DNA of 64,000 nucleotides from Betaproteobacteria bacterium (GTDB taxonomy: Bacteria; Pseudomonadota; Gammaproteobacteria; Burkholderiales; Rhodocyclaceae), in NCBI GenBank assembly GCA_009782565.1, contig WRIU01000008.1, forward strand, positions 45,893 through 109,892, written 5' to 3'. Shown in pieces: positions 21,629-30,789 of this stretch. A program made the translations under genes and the position numbers. The notes below the pieces were generated by a model that saw nothing but the letters and a program-made list of their open reading frames with translations, ran no database searches and was not told the origin of the DNA. Within the stretch, counting starts at the first letter, position 1, and each line of letters opens with the position of its first letter.

Positions 21629-23137
21629 ATGAATGTCAAGCGTTTTTTCGCGCCTTCCACCCGTGAAGCCCTGCGGGTCTTGAAGGCGGAACTGGGCGCG
21701 GACGCGATTGTGCTGTCGAACCGGGCCGTCACGGGGGGGGTTGAAATCATGGCTTTGCCGCCGGGAGCCATTGATACGCTGCATGCGCCTCAGATGCCCC
21801 CCAAGGCGGCTACCCCGTCGCTTCGCGCGCCCTCTCCGACCACCCCGTCGCTTCGCGCCACCTCTCCGACCACCCCGTCGCTTCGCGCCACCCCTCCAGG
21901 GAGGGGAATTAGTAGTGGCGGCGGCGATGATGTGGATGATGGCGATGATTTCCACGTCACGCTTTCCAGCCTCGCAGCGGGCACGGTTCCGCGCAATTTC
22001 GCTGCCGCGCCGCCGCGCCGGGAAGTTACGCCGCCCCGTCAGCCCAAAATCCGCCCGTTTACGCCGCCCCGCGTCGAAACAACGGTTTCCGCACAGCAGA
22101 ACCCTGGAACGATGGCGGAAAGGGTCGCCGAGAAAGTGGCTGAAAAAGTGGCCGAAAAAGTCGCCATGCGCGGTGAGGGTGGCGAGAGCGTGCGCGTACT
22201 GCAAGAGGCCAATGCCCGTCTGATGAATGAGCTATCCGGCATGCGCGGTATGATCGAGCGCGAGCTTGCAGGGTTTTCCTGGTACGAGACACGCACCAAT
22301 GCTCCGGTCAGGGCGGAGGCGCTCGGACAACTGCTCGCGGCGGGATTTTCCGCCTCCCTGGCGCGCCAACTCGTCGAAGGGGTCGGCAAGGGCGATACGT
22401 CGGAGACGGCGCTCGGTATCCTGCGCGCGGCGGTTGAGTGCCGCCTGAAAACCTGCTCAAGCACGGACGATCTCATTGACGATGGCGGCATCTATGCGCT
22501 CGTCGGTCCTACCGGCGTCGGCAAGACCACCACGGTTGCCAAGCTGGCTGCACGTTTCGTTACCCGCCAGGGCGCGGGGCGCTTGGCGCTGATCACTACC
22601 GACGGCTACCGGATCGGGGCGCATGAGCAATTGCGTATTTATGGCCGCATCCTCGGCGTGCCGGTCTTTGCCGTGCGCGATGCTGCTGAGTTGCGCCAGA
22701 CGTTGTCCGATCTGCGCGACAAGCGCCTGGTGCTTATCGACACGATGGGCATGAACCAGCGTGACCGCATGGTGATGACGCAGGCCAACATGCTGGCGGG
22801 TGCGGGCGAAGTGCGCCGCCTGCTGCTGCTCAACGCGACTTGCCGGGGCGATACGCTCGATGACGTAGTCAAGGCTTTCGCTGCCGGACTGTCTGTTGCC
22901 GGCTGCATCCTCACGAAGGTCGACGAAGCGGCTTCGCTCGCGCCAGCCCTCGATACGGCAATGCGCCACGAACTCAACATGCGCTATGTCACCAACGGCC
23001 AGAGGGTGCCGGAGGATTTGCACCTGCCCAACCGCGCCTACCTATTGCAGCGTGCCCTGCGCCCGCAGACGGAAGAATCCCTCTGGCGGCTCGACGGCGA
23101 CGAAACCGGCGCGATGTTGCGTGTTCAGGGAGCCTGA
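21629..23137 (+). CDS. flhF: Flagellar biosynthesis GTPase FlhF
   Basis: FlhF is the SRP-type GTPase that places polar flagella. The protein of 502 residues starts with the conserved MNVKRFFAPSTREALR. It carries a basic, low-complexity B region and ends in the NG domain with the P-loop ALVGPTGVGKTTTVAKLA near residue 290, ITTDGYRIGAHEQL, DTMGMNQRD and the LTKVDEA segment. Residues 61-90 are three tandem ten-residue repeats (TPSLRAxSPT) encoded by an inserted 30 bp DNA repeat. GGGAGA precedes the ATG. flhA and flhB, usual upstream neighbours, are absent from this side. Confidence 0.93.
   Translation: MNVKRFFAPSTREALRVLKAELGADAIVLSNRAVTGGVEIMALPPGAIDTLHAPQMPPKAATPSLRAPSPTTPSLRATSPTTPSLRATPPGRGISSGGGDDVDDGDDFHVTLSSLAAGTVPRNFAAAPPRREVTPPRQPKIRPFTPPRVETTVSAQQNPGTMAERVAEKVAEKVAEKVAMRGEGGESVRVLQEANARLMNELSGMRGMIERELAGFSWYETRTNAPVRAEALGQLLAAGFSASLARQLVEGVGKGDTSETALGILRAAVECRLKTCSSTDDLIDDGGIYALVGPTGVGKTTTVAKLAARFVTRQGAGRLALITTDGYRIGAHEQLRIYGRILGVPVFAVRDAAELRQTLSDLRDKRLVLIDTMGMNQRDRMVMTQANMLAGAGEVRRLLLLNATCRGDTLDDVVKAFAAGLSVAGCILTKVDEAASLAPALDTAMRHELNMRYVTNGQRVPEDLHLPNRAYLLQRALRPQTEESLWRLDGDETGAMLRVQGA
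21811..21910 (+). repeat. In-frame 30 bp tandem repeat plus palindrome inside flhF
   Basis: Three 30 bp units begin at 21811, 21841 and 21871 around the core ACCCCGTCGCTTCGCG. They end in the palindrome CCCCTCC-AG-GGAGGGG. A close relative of the same element sits in frame inside hrpA (46,081-46,140), and the palindrome alone recurs at 53,149. It therefore looks like a dispersed genomic repeat that has entered coding DNA. Confidence 0.85.
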
Positions 23138-23138
23138 A

Positions 23139-23921
23139 ATGATCGACGGACGCGAAGACCAGGCTGCCGGGTTGCGGCGGCTTTTCCGGCAAACCCCTCC
23201 GGCGGTGGTCGCCTACTATGCTACGGGGCGGCATCGCGTTAATCACGCGATCCTGGCAGCGCACCGCATTGCCGGGCAGCACCACAAAGTGCTGTTGCTC
23301 GATGAAGCCGTGGGCGACGAGGCGCTTGCCGGGGCGCTGGGGCTTGACCCCGGCCCCGACCTCCTGCAAATGCTCGATGGGCGGCTGACCTTGTCCGATC
23401 TCCTGCAACCCGTGCCTGGGCTGTTCGGGCGCATTCCCGCCGCCGCCGCCGCGCTTGCCTTGCCCCTGCTCGATGAAGCCCGTCGCGCCTGTCTGCTCGA
23501 AGCCATGCGGGTGCTGCACCGTCGCGCCGGGTTCATGCTCATCCATGCCGGTTGCGATTCGGCCAAAGACCCGTCGCCTTTCGTGCAGGCCGCTCCGCAG
23601 CGCCTGCTCGTGGCGGAAGCCAGCGCCAGTGGGGCTTGCGAATCGTATTGCGTCATCAAGCAACTGGCTTCGGCGGGCGCCGGCTCGATGCACGTAGCGG
23701 TCGCGCGGGCGCACGATGCAGCGGACGCGCGGAATTTTTTCACTTCGCTTCAAGCATTGGTGCGTCACCATGTCGGCGTACCGTTGCTTTGGCTCGGCGA
23801 GGTCGAACGTGACGACCTCGCGGCGGGGCTGACCCGCACGCCAGCGCCTCCCCTGGCGCGCGAAGCCAGCGCGGTATTTCTCCGGCGGCTCGCGGGCGTG
23901 GGATTTTCCCCAAGTGCGTAA
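23139..23921 (+). CDS. FlhG/MinD-like protein lacking the P-loop
   Basis: This 260-residue gene starts one base after the flhF stop and lies between flhF and fliA, the place of flhG, whose ATPase controls flagellar number. The N-terminus aligns in outline (VVAYYATGRHRVNHAILAAHRIAGQHHKVLLLDEA), but the deviant Walker A KGGVGKT of MinD/FlhG is absent, with GRHRVNHA in its place. The LLLDEA strand and a leucine-rich middle remain. It is probably a degenerate, non-ATP-hydrolysing relative. The position is strong evidence of flagellar function; the sequence similarity is weak. Confidence 0.7.
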   Translation: MIDGREDQAAGLRRLFRQTPPAVVAYYATGRHRVNHAILAAHRIAGQHHKVLLLDEAVGDEALAGALGLDPGPDLLQMLDGRLTLSDLLQPVPGLFGRIPAAAAALALPLLDEARRACLLEAMRVLHRRAGFMLIHAGCDSAKDPSPFVQAAPQRLLVAEASASGACESYCVIKQLASAGAGSMHVAVARAHDAADARNFFTSLQALVRHHVGVPLLWLGEVERDDLAAGLTRTPAPPLAREASAVFLRRLAGVGFSPSA

Positions 23922-23957
23922 TGGGTCACGGGTTTCTCACCTGGGTGAGACGGACGC

Positions 23958-24683
23958 ATGACGGCTCATAACGCGGAAAACCGACTCGATATGGATCGCC
24001 TGGTGGTGTCTTATGCGCCGCTCGTCAAGCGTTTGGCGTATCAGATGATGTCCCGTTTGCCCGCCAGCGTGGAAGTCGAAGACCTCATGCAGAACGGCAT
24101 GATGGGCTTGCTGGACGCCATCAACCGTTTTGAGGAAGGCATGGGCGCGCAGTTCGAGACCTATGCCGTGCAACGCATCCGTGGCGCGATGCTCGACGGG
24201 CTGCGTGAAGCCGACTGGGCGCCGCGCAGCACACGGCGCGACATGCGGCGCATCGAAGCTGCCATCAACGCGCTCGAACAGGAAAATGGCCGCCCGCCGA
24301 ACGAGTCTGAGATCGCCGGGTATCTGGGGCTGGAACTTCCGGAATACCAGCGCACGCTGCAAGATGCGCGCGGCCATCAACTTATTTATTTTGACGACCT
24401 TTCCTCCGAAAATGGTGAAGATTTCCTCGAACGCCACTTCGGACAGGACGACGCTAACCCGCTTGCGCTGCTGGAAGATGCCGACACGAAGGCAAAGCTC
24501 GTTGAAGCCATACAAAACTTGCCGGAGCGCGAAAGAATGGTCATGGCGCTCTATTACGACGAAGACCTCAACCTGCGCGAGATCGGCGAAATACTCAACG
24601 TCACCGAGTCCAGGGTTTGCCAACTGCACAGCCAAGCCGTGGCGCGTTTGCGCGCGATGATATTCGGGCGGCACCATGGATAG
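23958..24683 (+). CDS. fliA: Flagellar sigma factor sigma-28
   Basis: FliA directs RNA polymerase to late flagellar and chemotaxis promoters. At 241 residues it is family length. Region 2 reads LVKRLAYQMMSRLPASVEVEDLMQNGMMGLLDAI, followed by FETYAVQRIRGAMLDGLRE. Region 3 lies around RPPNESEIAGYLGL, and the region 4 helix-turn-helix is LNLREIGEILNVTESRVCQLHSQA. A GGTGAGA site precedes the ATG. It overlaps the start of motC by eight bases, indicating coupled translation. Confidence 0.95.
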   Translation: MTAHNAENRLDMDRLVVSYAPLVKRLAYQMMSRLPASVEVEDLMQNGMMGLLDAINRFEEGMGAQFETYAVQRIRGAMLDGLREADWAPRSTRRDMRRIEAAINALEQENGRPPNESEIAGYLGLELPEYQRTLQDARGHQLIYFDDLSSENGEDFLERHFGQDDANPLALLEDADTKAKLVEAIQNLPERERMVMALYYDEDLNLREIGEILNVTESRVCQLHSQAVARLRAMIFGRHHG

Positions 24684-25419
24684 CGTCAGCCTTATCGGCC
24701 TCATCCTCGGCCTGGGTGCCATCATCATCGGGCAAACGCTTGAAGGAGGCCACATCTCCTCGTTGTTGCAGCCGACGGCCTTCCTCATCGTCGTGGGAGG
24801 AACCGTGGGCGCGGTGCTGCTGCAAAGCCCGCTGCGCGTCTTCCTCGGTGGCGTGAAGATGGCGAAATGGGTATTTATGCCCCCGCCTTCCGGCTACGAG
24901 AGCACCATTGAACTCATCGTCCAGTGGAGTCACCAGGCTCGCCGGGAAGGGTTGCTCATACTTGAACGCTATATCACCAAACTCGATGACGACCCTTTCA
25001 CGCTCCATGGTTTGCAAATGCTTGTCGATGGCATTGAACCTGGGCTCCTGCGCGAATCGCTCGAAATCGAGAATGACGCCTGGGCGACACAGATGCGCCA
25101 ACGCGCCCGCATCTGGGAAAGCGCGGGCGGATATTCTCCCACCATCGGCATTCTCGGAGCCGTACTGGGGCTGATTCACGTCATGGAAAACCTGTCCGAT
25201 CCCTCCAAGCTGGGCGCGGGTATTGCCGTTGCTTTCGTCGCTACCGTCTATGGCGTCGGCCTTGCCAACCTCATCCTGTTGCCCGTTCACAAAAAACTCC
25301 TGGCGCACATCGGCATCCTCGCCAGCCGTCGCGAAATGGTCATCGACGGGCTGATCGGTATTGCCAACGGCGACAACCCGCGCATCATCGAAAATCGGAT
25401 GCGGGGATACATCCAGTAA
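24676..25419 (+). CDS. motC: Flagellar motor stator protein, MotA/MotC type
   Basis: This is the proton-channel stator subunit with four transmembrane segments: residues 3-22, 30-50, and a pair near 150-205 (TIGILGAVLGLIHVM and GIAVAFVATVYGVGLANLI). It has the MotA-typical cytoplasmic loop between segments 2 and 3 and the conserved proline-containing GGYSPTIGILGAVLGL. The 247-residue length and the location directly after fliA and before a MotD-type gene match the second stator pair (MotC/MotD) of pseudomonads and betaproteobacteria. The C-terminal tail GIANGDNPRIIENRM is standard. Confidence 0.9.
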   Translation: MDSVSLIGLILGLGAIIIGQTLEGGHISSLLQPTAFLIVVGGTVGAVLLQSPLRVFLGGVKMAKWVFMPPPSGYESTIELIVQWSHQARREGLLILERYITKLDDDPFTLHGLQMLVDGIEPGLLRESLEIENDAWATQMRQRARIWESAGGYSPTIGILGAVLGLIHVMENLSDPSKLGAGIAVAFVATVYGVGLANLILLPVHKKLLAHIGILASRREMVIDGLIGIANGDNPRIIENRMRGYIQ

Positions 25420-25432
25420 AAGGATGTCGGCC

Positions 25433-26323
25433 ATGGCACGGCGACGCAGGCCTCACGGAGAAGAGCACGAAAACACCGAGCGCTGGCTCGTATCCTACGC
25501 CGACTTCATTACCCTGCTGTTTGCCTTTTTCGTCGTCATGTATTCCTTGAGTTCCGTCAACGAAGGCAAATACCGGATACTTTCAAACTCCTTGATACAG
25601 GCGTTCCGTAGCGCCAACATCAACGCCGAAGGGCAGGCAATCATCGCGCCCCCGGTCGTTGTCCCCACCAGTCCCCCGGTACCCATCAAACGGCTCAAGG
25701 CGCGAGACAAGCAAGACGCCGCACGGGAGGAAGCCGCACGGAAAATGCGCGACATGGCCAGCGACATCCGCCGTGTGCTTGAGCCTATTACCGGGGACGG
25801 GAAGGTCAGAGTCACGGAAGGCGCTTTTGGCGTGACCGTCGAAATCAATGCCAGCGCGCTGTTTTCCACCGGCGAGGCTGTCCTCGGCAGCGAGGCGAAT
25901 GCCGCATTGCGCGCCGTGGCCGGCGTCATCGCGGACTCGGAGTTCCCGATCATGGTTGAAGGCCATACCGACAACAACCCGATCAATACCCTGCGTTTCC
26001 CTTCCAACTGGGAACTCTCATCGGCCCGCGCCTCGTCGGTCGTGCGGCTTTTCATCGAAAACGGCGTACTCCCCAGCCGCCTTACTGCCGCAGGTTATGC
26101 CGACCAGCGCCCCATTGCGGACAATGACACCGACGCTGGGCGTGCGCGCAACCGCCGTGTGGCGATCATGCTCGAATCGCGCGTTCCTGTGAGTGAACCA
26201 GAAGCCGCTTCCGAGCCAGAGCTCGAACCCGAGTCCGGGTCCAACTCTGAATCGCTCGTGCCAGAACCTGGCCTCCTTGCTCCCGGCGAGACCATCCAGT
26301 TCCTGGAACCAAACGATTTCTGA
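25433..26323 (+). CDS. motD: Flagellar motor protein MotD, OmpA-like peptidoglycan-binding domain
   Basis: This stator partner of MotC has a single transmembrane helix (residues about 18-40; WLVSYADFITLLFAFFVVMY includes the proton-carrying Asp). The periplasmic OmpA/MotB domain contains VEGHTDNNPI and the RASSVVRLFIE / NRRVAIML segments. The basic start MARRRRPHGEEHENTERW fits the ATG at 25433; an ATG at 25424 is possible but has an overlapping ribosome site. After the OmpA domain comes an unusual acidic Pro/Glu/Ser tail of about 40 residues (EPEAASEPELEPESGS). Confidence 0.9.
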   Translation: MARRRRPHGEEHENTERWLVSYADFITLLFAFFVVMYSLSSVNEGKYRILSNSLIQAFRSANINAEGQAIIAPPVVVPTSPPVPIKRLKARDKQDAAREEAARKMRDMASDIRRVLEPITGDGKVRVTEGAFGVTVEINASALFSTGEAVLGSEANAALRAVAGVIADSEFPIMVEGHTDNNPINTLRFPSNWELSSARASSVVRLFIENGVLPSRLTAAGYADQRPIADNDTDAGRARNRRVAIMLESRVPVSEPEAASEPELEPESGSNSESLVPEPGLLAPGETIQFLEPNDF

Positions 26324-26465
26324 CCGGAAGAATAGTAGTAAAATAAACCGGTCTCTACGCTTGCTTGATGATGCAGCTACAGGGTCGATCAGGCACACGG
26401 GCTATCTTTTTTGGTGCCTGATGTGCATAATAGATGTAGTGACCTAAAATTTGGCGAAATAGACC

Positions 26466-27314
26466 ATGTATTGCGTTTCATGCGACTCTTATCTGGGGGC
26501 ATGGCGTACAAGATGCTGCCCTCGTTGCGGTTCACTGCTGCGTCCGTTGGATTCCGACGCGCAGGATGCCAAACTCACGGAGCACACAAACATGTCCATC
26601 ATATCCAGGATCGTATCCGTGCCCTCGACCGCCCTCGTTTTCATCCGGCAGCGCGCTGGGTTTCTCCGGTGGCTTGGGTTCCCGATCATTTTCGTAGCCA
26701 TTGTGGCTGCGGCATGGTGGGGATTGAACATGAGGCAGGCACCCGTCCCCAAACAATTGCTGACTCCTGACCTTGGGAGCGACACCCGCCTTCCGCTGGG
26801 CGCATCCGCTACGGCAGACGATGCCCATGTTCCGCCTGCCGATCTTGCACCTTTGGCATTGTCTGAGCCTCCGGAATCATCTGAGCCCATGGCATTGCCT
26901 GTATCTGAGCCTTCCGAATCCTCGGTATCGCCTGAAGTTCATCGAGATCGCGTTTCCAGTCTGCTTGCGTCCCCATCCTATCGTGCGAGGGCGGTTTATT
27001 CAGGCAAGGCCAAAGGCAAAAGGCGCGTCAAGGTCGAATTTCTGACGAAAGGGGCTGTTTCGGATACCTACTCAGAAGATGCGCTTTCGCGCAAAGGGTG
27101 GAAGCTGTCGATCAGTGCGGACAGGCGGACAGCGCTATTGAAAAAAGCAGAAAGTGCCTACAGCATTCCGGTCGTCGATAACTCGTTTTCGAGCAAGTCG
27201 AAACAAAAATCGAGATCGAACCGGAGAGTTGCCCGTTCCTCAAGGCTGACGCCGGTAGGCGATCACGCGGGTGTCGGCTATCTGAAACATCTAAGACTGT
27301 CCGGCAGGAGGTAA
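26466..27314 (+). CDS. Zinc-ribbon membrane protein, relative of the 9-12 kb cluster
   Basis: This 282-residue protein has an N-terminal ribbon (CVSCDSYLG, CCPRCGSLL) that is closely similar to the protein at 11560-12186, including the following Asp/Ser-rich segment. It has one transmembrane helix near residues 70-87 (WLGFPIIFVAIVAAAWWGL), a Pro/Glu/Ser spacer and a very basic C-terminal part with KAKGKRRVKVEFLTKGAVSD and a Ser/Lys/Arg-rich tail. It lacks the Cys-rich end module of the other two. The open frame is AT-neutral and stands alone between motD and the rpsB promoter. The function is unknown. The start has no clear Shine-Dalgarno sequence. Confidence 0.68.
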   Translation: MYCVSCDSYLGAWRTRCCPRCGSLLRPLDSDAQDAKLTEHTNMSIISRIVSVPSTALVFIRQRAGFLRWLGFPIIFVAIVAAAWWGLNMRQAPVPKQLLTPDLGSDTRLPLGASATADDAHVPPADLAPLALSEPPESSEPMALPVSEPSESSVSPEVHRDRVSSLLASPSYRARAVYSGKAKGKRRVKVEFLTKGAVSDTYSEDALSRKGWKLSISADRRTALLKKAESAYSIPVVDNSFSSKSKQKSRSNRRVARSSRLTPVGDHAGVGYLKHLRLSGRR

Positions 27315-27362
27315 CCGCTGCCGGGCTATCCAAACTGAGACACTACCGTCCTCCGGATGAGC

Positions 27363-27392
27363 TTGAGGGCGTCGTCGGCTAGGTGCTATACT
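27363..27392 (+). promoter_or_regulatory. Probable sigma-70 promoter for rpsB
   Basis: TTGAGG (27363-27368) and TATACT (27387-27392) are separated by 18 bases, upstream of a leader of about 155 bases that ends at the rpsB start. The strength of the match and the lack of any other gene in the gap make this the likely start of the rpsB-tsf transcript. Confidence 0.65.
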
Positions 27393-27555
27393 ATAAAGAT
27401 TATCTTCCCGGTGCTTCTGGGAGGATGAAATTCACACGCCGGATTGAACGGGGTGCGCCGCTTTGCTTTAAGTGTGGGCGGTGTCGCTGGCAGGGGGGTT
27501 GTTGCTTCCTGCCCGATCCGGCGGAGGTCAAACCCTGAAAACTGGAGTTATATAC

Positions 27556-28314
27556 ATGTCAGTCACGATGCGCCAAATGCTCGAAGCGGGCGTCCATTTT
27601 GGCCACCAAACACGTTTCTGGAACCCGAAGATGGCTCCATACATCTTCGGCCACCGCAACAAGATTCACATCGTCAATCTCGAAAAAACGCTGGCCAAAT
27701 ACAACGAGGCGATGGATTTCGTACGCAAGCTCGCGGCCAAGCGCGGCACGATTCTTTTCGTGAGCACCAAGCGCCAGGCGCGCGAGATTCTCGCAGAGGA
27801 AGCGCGCCGCGCCGGGATGCCGTTTGTCGATGAGCGTTGGCTCGGCGGCATGCTGACCAACTTCAAGACGGTCAAGCAGTCGATCAAGCGCCTGAAAGAA
27901 CTCGAAGCGATGATCGAGGACGGTTCGGTTGAGCGTTTGTCTAAGCGCGACGCGCTGATGACGCGCCGCGAACTGGAAAAGCTGAACAAGTCGATCGGCG
28001 GCATCAAGGACATGGCTGGATTGCCTGAAGCACTGTTCGTGATCGACGTCGGCTATCACAAGATTGCCATTACGGAAGCGCAAAAACTGGGTATCCCGGT
28101 GGTGGCGGTCGTCGATACCAACCATTCGCCCGAAGGCGTGGATCATGTGATCCCCGGCAATGACGACTCTTCCCGCGCCATCCGCCTCTACGCCCGTGGC
28201 GTGGCCGATGCCGTGCTGCTGGGCCGCAGCCAGGTGCAACTGGAAATCGTCGAGGCGGGCAACGAGGAATTCGTCGAGCTTGAGGAAGAAGGCGACGACC
28301 AGGAAAAAGCCTGA
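27556..28314 (+). CDS. rpsB: 30S ribosomal protein S2
   Basis: S2 is a late-binding protein of the small subunit required for S1 attachment. The 252 residues begin with [28 protein letters not shown] and contain [22 protein letters not shown] and the [24 protein letters not shown] signature; the tail is acidic as usual. GGAG lies eight bases before the ATG at 27556, and the frame upstream is not S2-like. It heads the rpsB-tsf-pyrH-frr cluster. Confidence 0.96.
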   Translation: MSVTMRQMLEAGVHFGHQTRFWNPKMAPYIFGHRNKIHIVNLEKTLAKYNEAMDFVRKLAAKRGTILFVSTKRQAREILAEEARRAGMPFVDERWLGGMLTNFKTVKQSIKRLKELEAMIEDGSVERLSKRDALMTRRELEKLNKSIGGIKDMAGLPEALFVIDVGYHKIAITEAQKLGIPVVAVVDTNHSPEGVDHVIPGNDDSSRAIRLYARGVADAVLLGRSQVQLEIVEAGNEEFVELEEEGDDQEKA

Positions 28315-28332
28315 TTCCACCTCAGGCCCATC

Positions 28333-28354
28333 GCGGCGGGGCATAACCCGCCGC
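28333..28354 (+). terminator. Hairpin after rpsB, probable partial terminator
   Basis: An 8 bp GC stem (GCGGCGGG / CCCGCCGC) with a 6-base loop begins 18 bases after the rpsB stop and is followed by TGTTGT. It resembles the attenuating terminators that set the rpsB:tsf transcript ratio. Confidence 0.6.
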
Positions 28355-28377
28355 TGTTGTAAAAGAATGAACACGGG

Positions 28378-28417
28378 TCTCGCTTATCCCCGCCATTTGT
28401 GGCGGAGATAAGCGAGA
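28378..28417 (+). promoter_or_regulatory. Long hairpin in the rpsB-tsf leader
   Basis: An 11 bp perfect outer stem (TCTCGCTTATC / GATAAGCGAGA) encloses a mismatch, a 5 bp CCGCC/GGCGG inner stem and a 6-base loop. No T-run follows, so RNA processing or stability is a likelier role than termination. Confidence 0.6.
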
Positions 28418-28428
28418 CAAAGCGTAAC

Positions 28429-28485
28429 GGGGAGCCGAAGGCTCCCCAAGACCGTATCGAGGAACCCCCTGCTGAAAGCAAGGGG
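28429..28485 (+). promoter_or_regulatory. Two further hairpins before tsf
   Basis: The first (28429-28447) is a perfect 8 bp stem GGGGAGCC/GGCTCCCC around GAA. The second (28465-28485) pairs CCCCCTGCT with AGCAAGGGG around GAA with one mismatch. Both have the same GAA loop and stand just upstream of the tsf ribosome site. Confidence 0.6.
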
Positions 28486-28509
28486 TGACTCAATAGTCAA
28501 GGAGTTAGC

Positions 28510-29415
28510 ATGGCGGAAGTTACCGCAGGCATGGTCAAGGAACTGCGCGAAAAAACCGACGCGCCGATGATGGAATGCAAGAAGGCTTTGTCGGAAGCCG
28601 AAGGGGACATGGTCAGGGCCGAAGAGATTCTGCGGGTGAAACTGGGCAACAAGGCGACGAAGGCCGCCGCCCGCATCACCGCCGAGGGTGTAGTGGCCGT
28701 CCATATCTCGAACGACGGCAAACTGGGCGTAATCCTGGAAGGCAACTGCGAAACCGATTTCGTTGCCAAAAACGATGATTTCATCGCGCTGGTCAAAAAT
28801 GCCGCCGCATTGGTGGCAGACAAGGCGCCTGCCGACGTGGCTGCGCTCTCGGCGCTGCCGATGGGCGAAGGCACGGTGGAGTCGACCCGTACCGCGTTGG
28901 TGGGCAGGATTGGCGAGAACATGACCTTGCGCCGCTTCCAGCGTGTTGAGGCCAAGGGGCAGCTTCATTTTTACATCCACGGCGGCGCAAAGATCGGTGT
29001 GCTGCTCGATCTGGTGGGCGGCGACGCGCAACTGGGCAAGGATTTGTCCATGCACATCGCCGCTTCCAAGCCGAAGGCGTTGGACGCCAGCGGAGTGGAT
29101 GCCGCCCTGATCGATTCCGAGCGCCGTATCGCCATCGAAAAGGCGCGTGAATCGGGCAAGCCTGAGAACATGCTGGAAAAAATCGCTGAAGGTTCGGTGC
29201 AGAAGTTCCTCAAGGAAGTCACCCTGCTCAACCAGGTCTTTGTGAAGGCTGAAGATGGCAAGCAGACCGTGGAACAACTGCTGAAAGCCAAGGGCGCGAC
29301 GGTTGCGGGCTTCACGCTGTACGTGGTCGGCGAAGGTATCGAGAAAAAGAGTTCCGACTTTGCTGCTGAAGTGGCTCAACAGGCTGCTGCGGCTGCCGCT
29401 GCTGCCCAGAAGTAG
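28510..29415 (+). CDS. tsf: Elongation factor Ts
   Basis: EF-Ts recycles EF-Tu by GDP release. The N-terminal UBA-like module ([20 protein letters not shown]), the TDFVAKN core motif and the conserved [20 protein letters not shown] region are present. At 301 residues it has full length. The C-terminus ends in an Ala/Gln-rich stretch ([13 protein letters not shown]). An AAGGAG site precedes the ATG. It follows rpsB after a 195-base spacer packed with hairpins. Confidence 0.96.
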   Translation: MAEVTAGMVKELREKTDAPMMECKKALSEAEGDMVRAEEILRVKLGNKATKAAARITAEGVVAVHISNDGKLGVILEGNCETDFVAKNDDFIALVKNAAALVADKAPADVAALSALPMGEGTVESTRTALVGRIGENMTLRRFQRVEAKGQLHFYIHGGAKIGVLLDLVGGDAQLGKDLSMHIAASKPKALDASGVDAALIDSERRIAIEKARESGKPENMLEKIAEGSVQKFLKEVTLLNQVFVKAEDGKQTVEQLLKAKGATVAGFTLYVVGEGIEKKSSDFAAEVAQQAAAAAAAAQK

Positions 29416-29437
29416 CCAGGCAAAAGGAGTTTTTCCC

Positions 29438-30157
29438 ATGTCTGCCGCGCCGGCTTACTCCCGCATCCTGCTCAAGCTCTCTGGCGAAGCCCTGATGGGC
29501 GAGGACAGCTACGGTATCAATGAAACCGTGGTATCACGCATCGTCTCGGAAATTGCCGAGGTCACGAGTCTGGGCGTGCAGGTTGGCGTGGTGATTGGGG
29601 GCGGCAACATCTTTCGCGGTATGGCGGGCGCGGCGAGCGGCATGGATCGCGCCACCGCCGACTACATGGGCATGCTCGCCACGCTGATGAACGCAATGGC
29701 GCTCGCAGACGCGATGCGCCGCGCGGACTTGCCCGCCCGCGTGCAATCGGCGTTAAGGATCGACCAGGTGGTCGAGCCTTACATCCGTGGGCGCGCTATT
29801 CGCCATCTGGAATTGGGGCGGGTGGTGATCTTTGCCGCTGGCACGGGAAACCCGTTTTTTACCACCGATACCGCTGCTGCCTTGCGCGGAGCCGAAATTG
29901 GCGCGCAGATCGTGCTCAAAGGCACCAAGGTGGATGGCATCTACACGGCTGACCCCAAAAAAGACCCCACGGCGCGGCGATTTGCCCGCATCAGTTTTGA
30001 CGAAGCTATCAGCCGAGGTTTGGCTGTGCTCGATGCCACCGCGTTTGCGCTGTGCCGTGACCAGAAGCTGCCGATCAACGTTTTTTCGATCTTCAAGCCG
30101 CAAGCCTTGCGCCGTGTCATCATGGGCGAGGACGAAGGCACATTGGTTCATTCATGA
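29438..30157 (+). CDS. pyrH: UMP kinase
   Basis: PyrH phosphorylates UMP to UDP; it is the bacterial hexameric amino-acid-kinase-fold enzyme. [13 protein letters not shown] at the start, [11 protein letters not shown] near residue 55, the [13 protein letters not shown] segment, [16 protein letters not shown] and [13 protein letters not shown] are signatures. AAAGGAG lies nine bases before the ATG at 29438. At 239 residues it matches the family. It is 22 bases after tsf in the conserved translation cluster. Confidence 0.96.
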   Translation: MSAAPAYSRILLKLSGEALMGEDSYGINETVVSRIVSEIAEVTSLGVQVGVVIGGGNIFRGMAGAASGMDRATADYMGMLATLMNAMALADAMRRADLPARVQSALRIDQVVEPYIRGRAIRHLELGRVVIFAAGTGNPFFTTDTAAALRGAEIGAQIVLKGTKVDGIYTADPKKDPTARRFARISFDEAISRGLAVLDATAFALCRDQKLPINVFSIFKPQALRRVIMGEDEGTLVHS

Positions 30158-30182
30158 TGGTTCATTTTTTGAGGTTTCCGCG

Positions 30183-30740
30183 ATGATTTCCGAACTCAAG
30201 AAAACGATCGAACACAAGATGCAGAAGACGGTCGAGGTGCTCAAGCACGATCTCATCAAGATACGGACGGGACGCGCCCATACAGGCTTGCTCGATCATA
30301 TTCAGGTGGAGTATTACGGAAATATGGTTCCGATCAGCCAGGTGGCCAACGTCACCCTGATCGATGCCCGTACCATCGGCGTGCAGCCGTGGGAAAAACC
30401 GATGGTGGCGAAAGTGGAAAAAGCGATCCGCGATTCTGACATCGGGGTGAACCCCGCCAATACCGGCGAGGTCATCCGGGTGCCGATGCCGCCGCTTACC
30501 GAAGAACGCCGCCGCGAGCTCACCAAAATCGTCAGGCACGAGGGCGAAGCCGCCAAGGTGGCCGTTCGCAACCTGCGCCGCGATGCCAACCAGCACCTCA
30601 AGGACGGCATTAAGGACAAGACCATTCCGGAAGACGAAGAGAGGCGGGCTGAGGAAAGCATCCAGAAACTCACCGACCACTACATCGTTGAGATTGACAA
30701 GCTGCTTGCACAGAAAGAACAGGAACTGATGCAGATTTGA
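30183..30740 (+). CDS. frr: Ribosome recycling factor
   Basis: RRF works with EF-G to split the post-termination ribosome. The 185 residues contain [21 protein letters not shown], the [23 protein letters not shown] segment, [16 protein letters not shown] and [15 protein letters not shown] lies about eight bases before the ATG. It sits 25 bases downstream of pyrH, its standard neighbour. Confidence 0.96.
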   Translation: MISELKKTIEHKMQKTVEVLKHDLIKIRTGRAHTGLLDHIQVEYYGNMVPISQVANVTLIDARTIGVQPWEKPMVAKVEKAIRDSDIGVNPANTGEVIRVPMPPLTEERRRELTKIVRHEGEAAKVAVRNLRRDANQHLKDGIKDKTIPEDEERRAEESIQKLTDHYIVEIDKLLAQKEQELMQI

Positions 30741-30789
30741 TTTGCCGGATAATCCCGGCTTTGCCGGGTTACGCGTGGAGATTTCCTCG

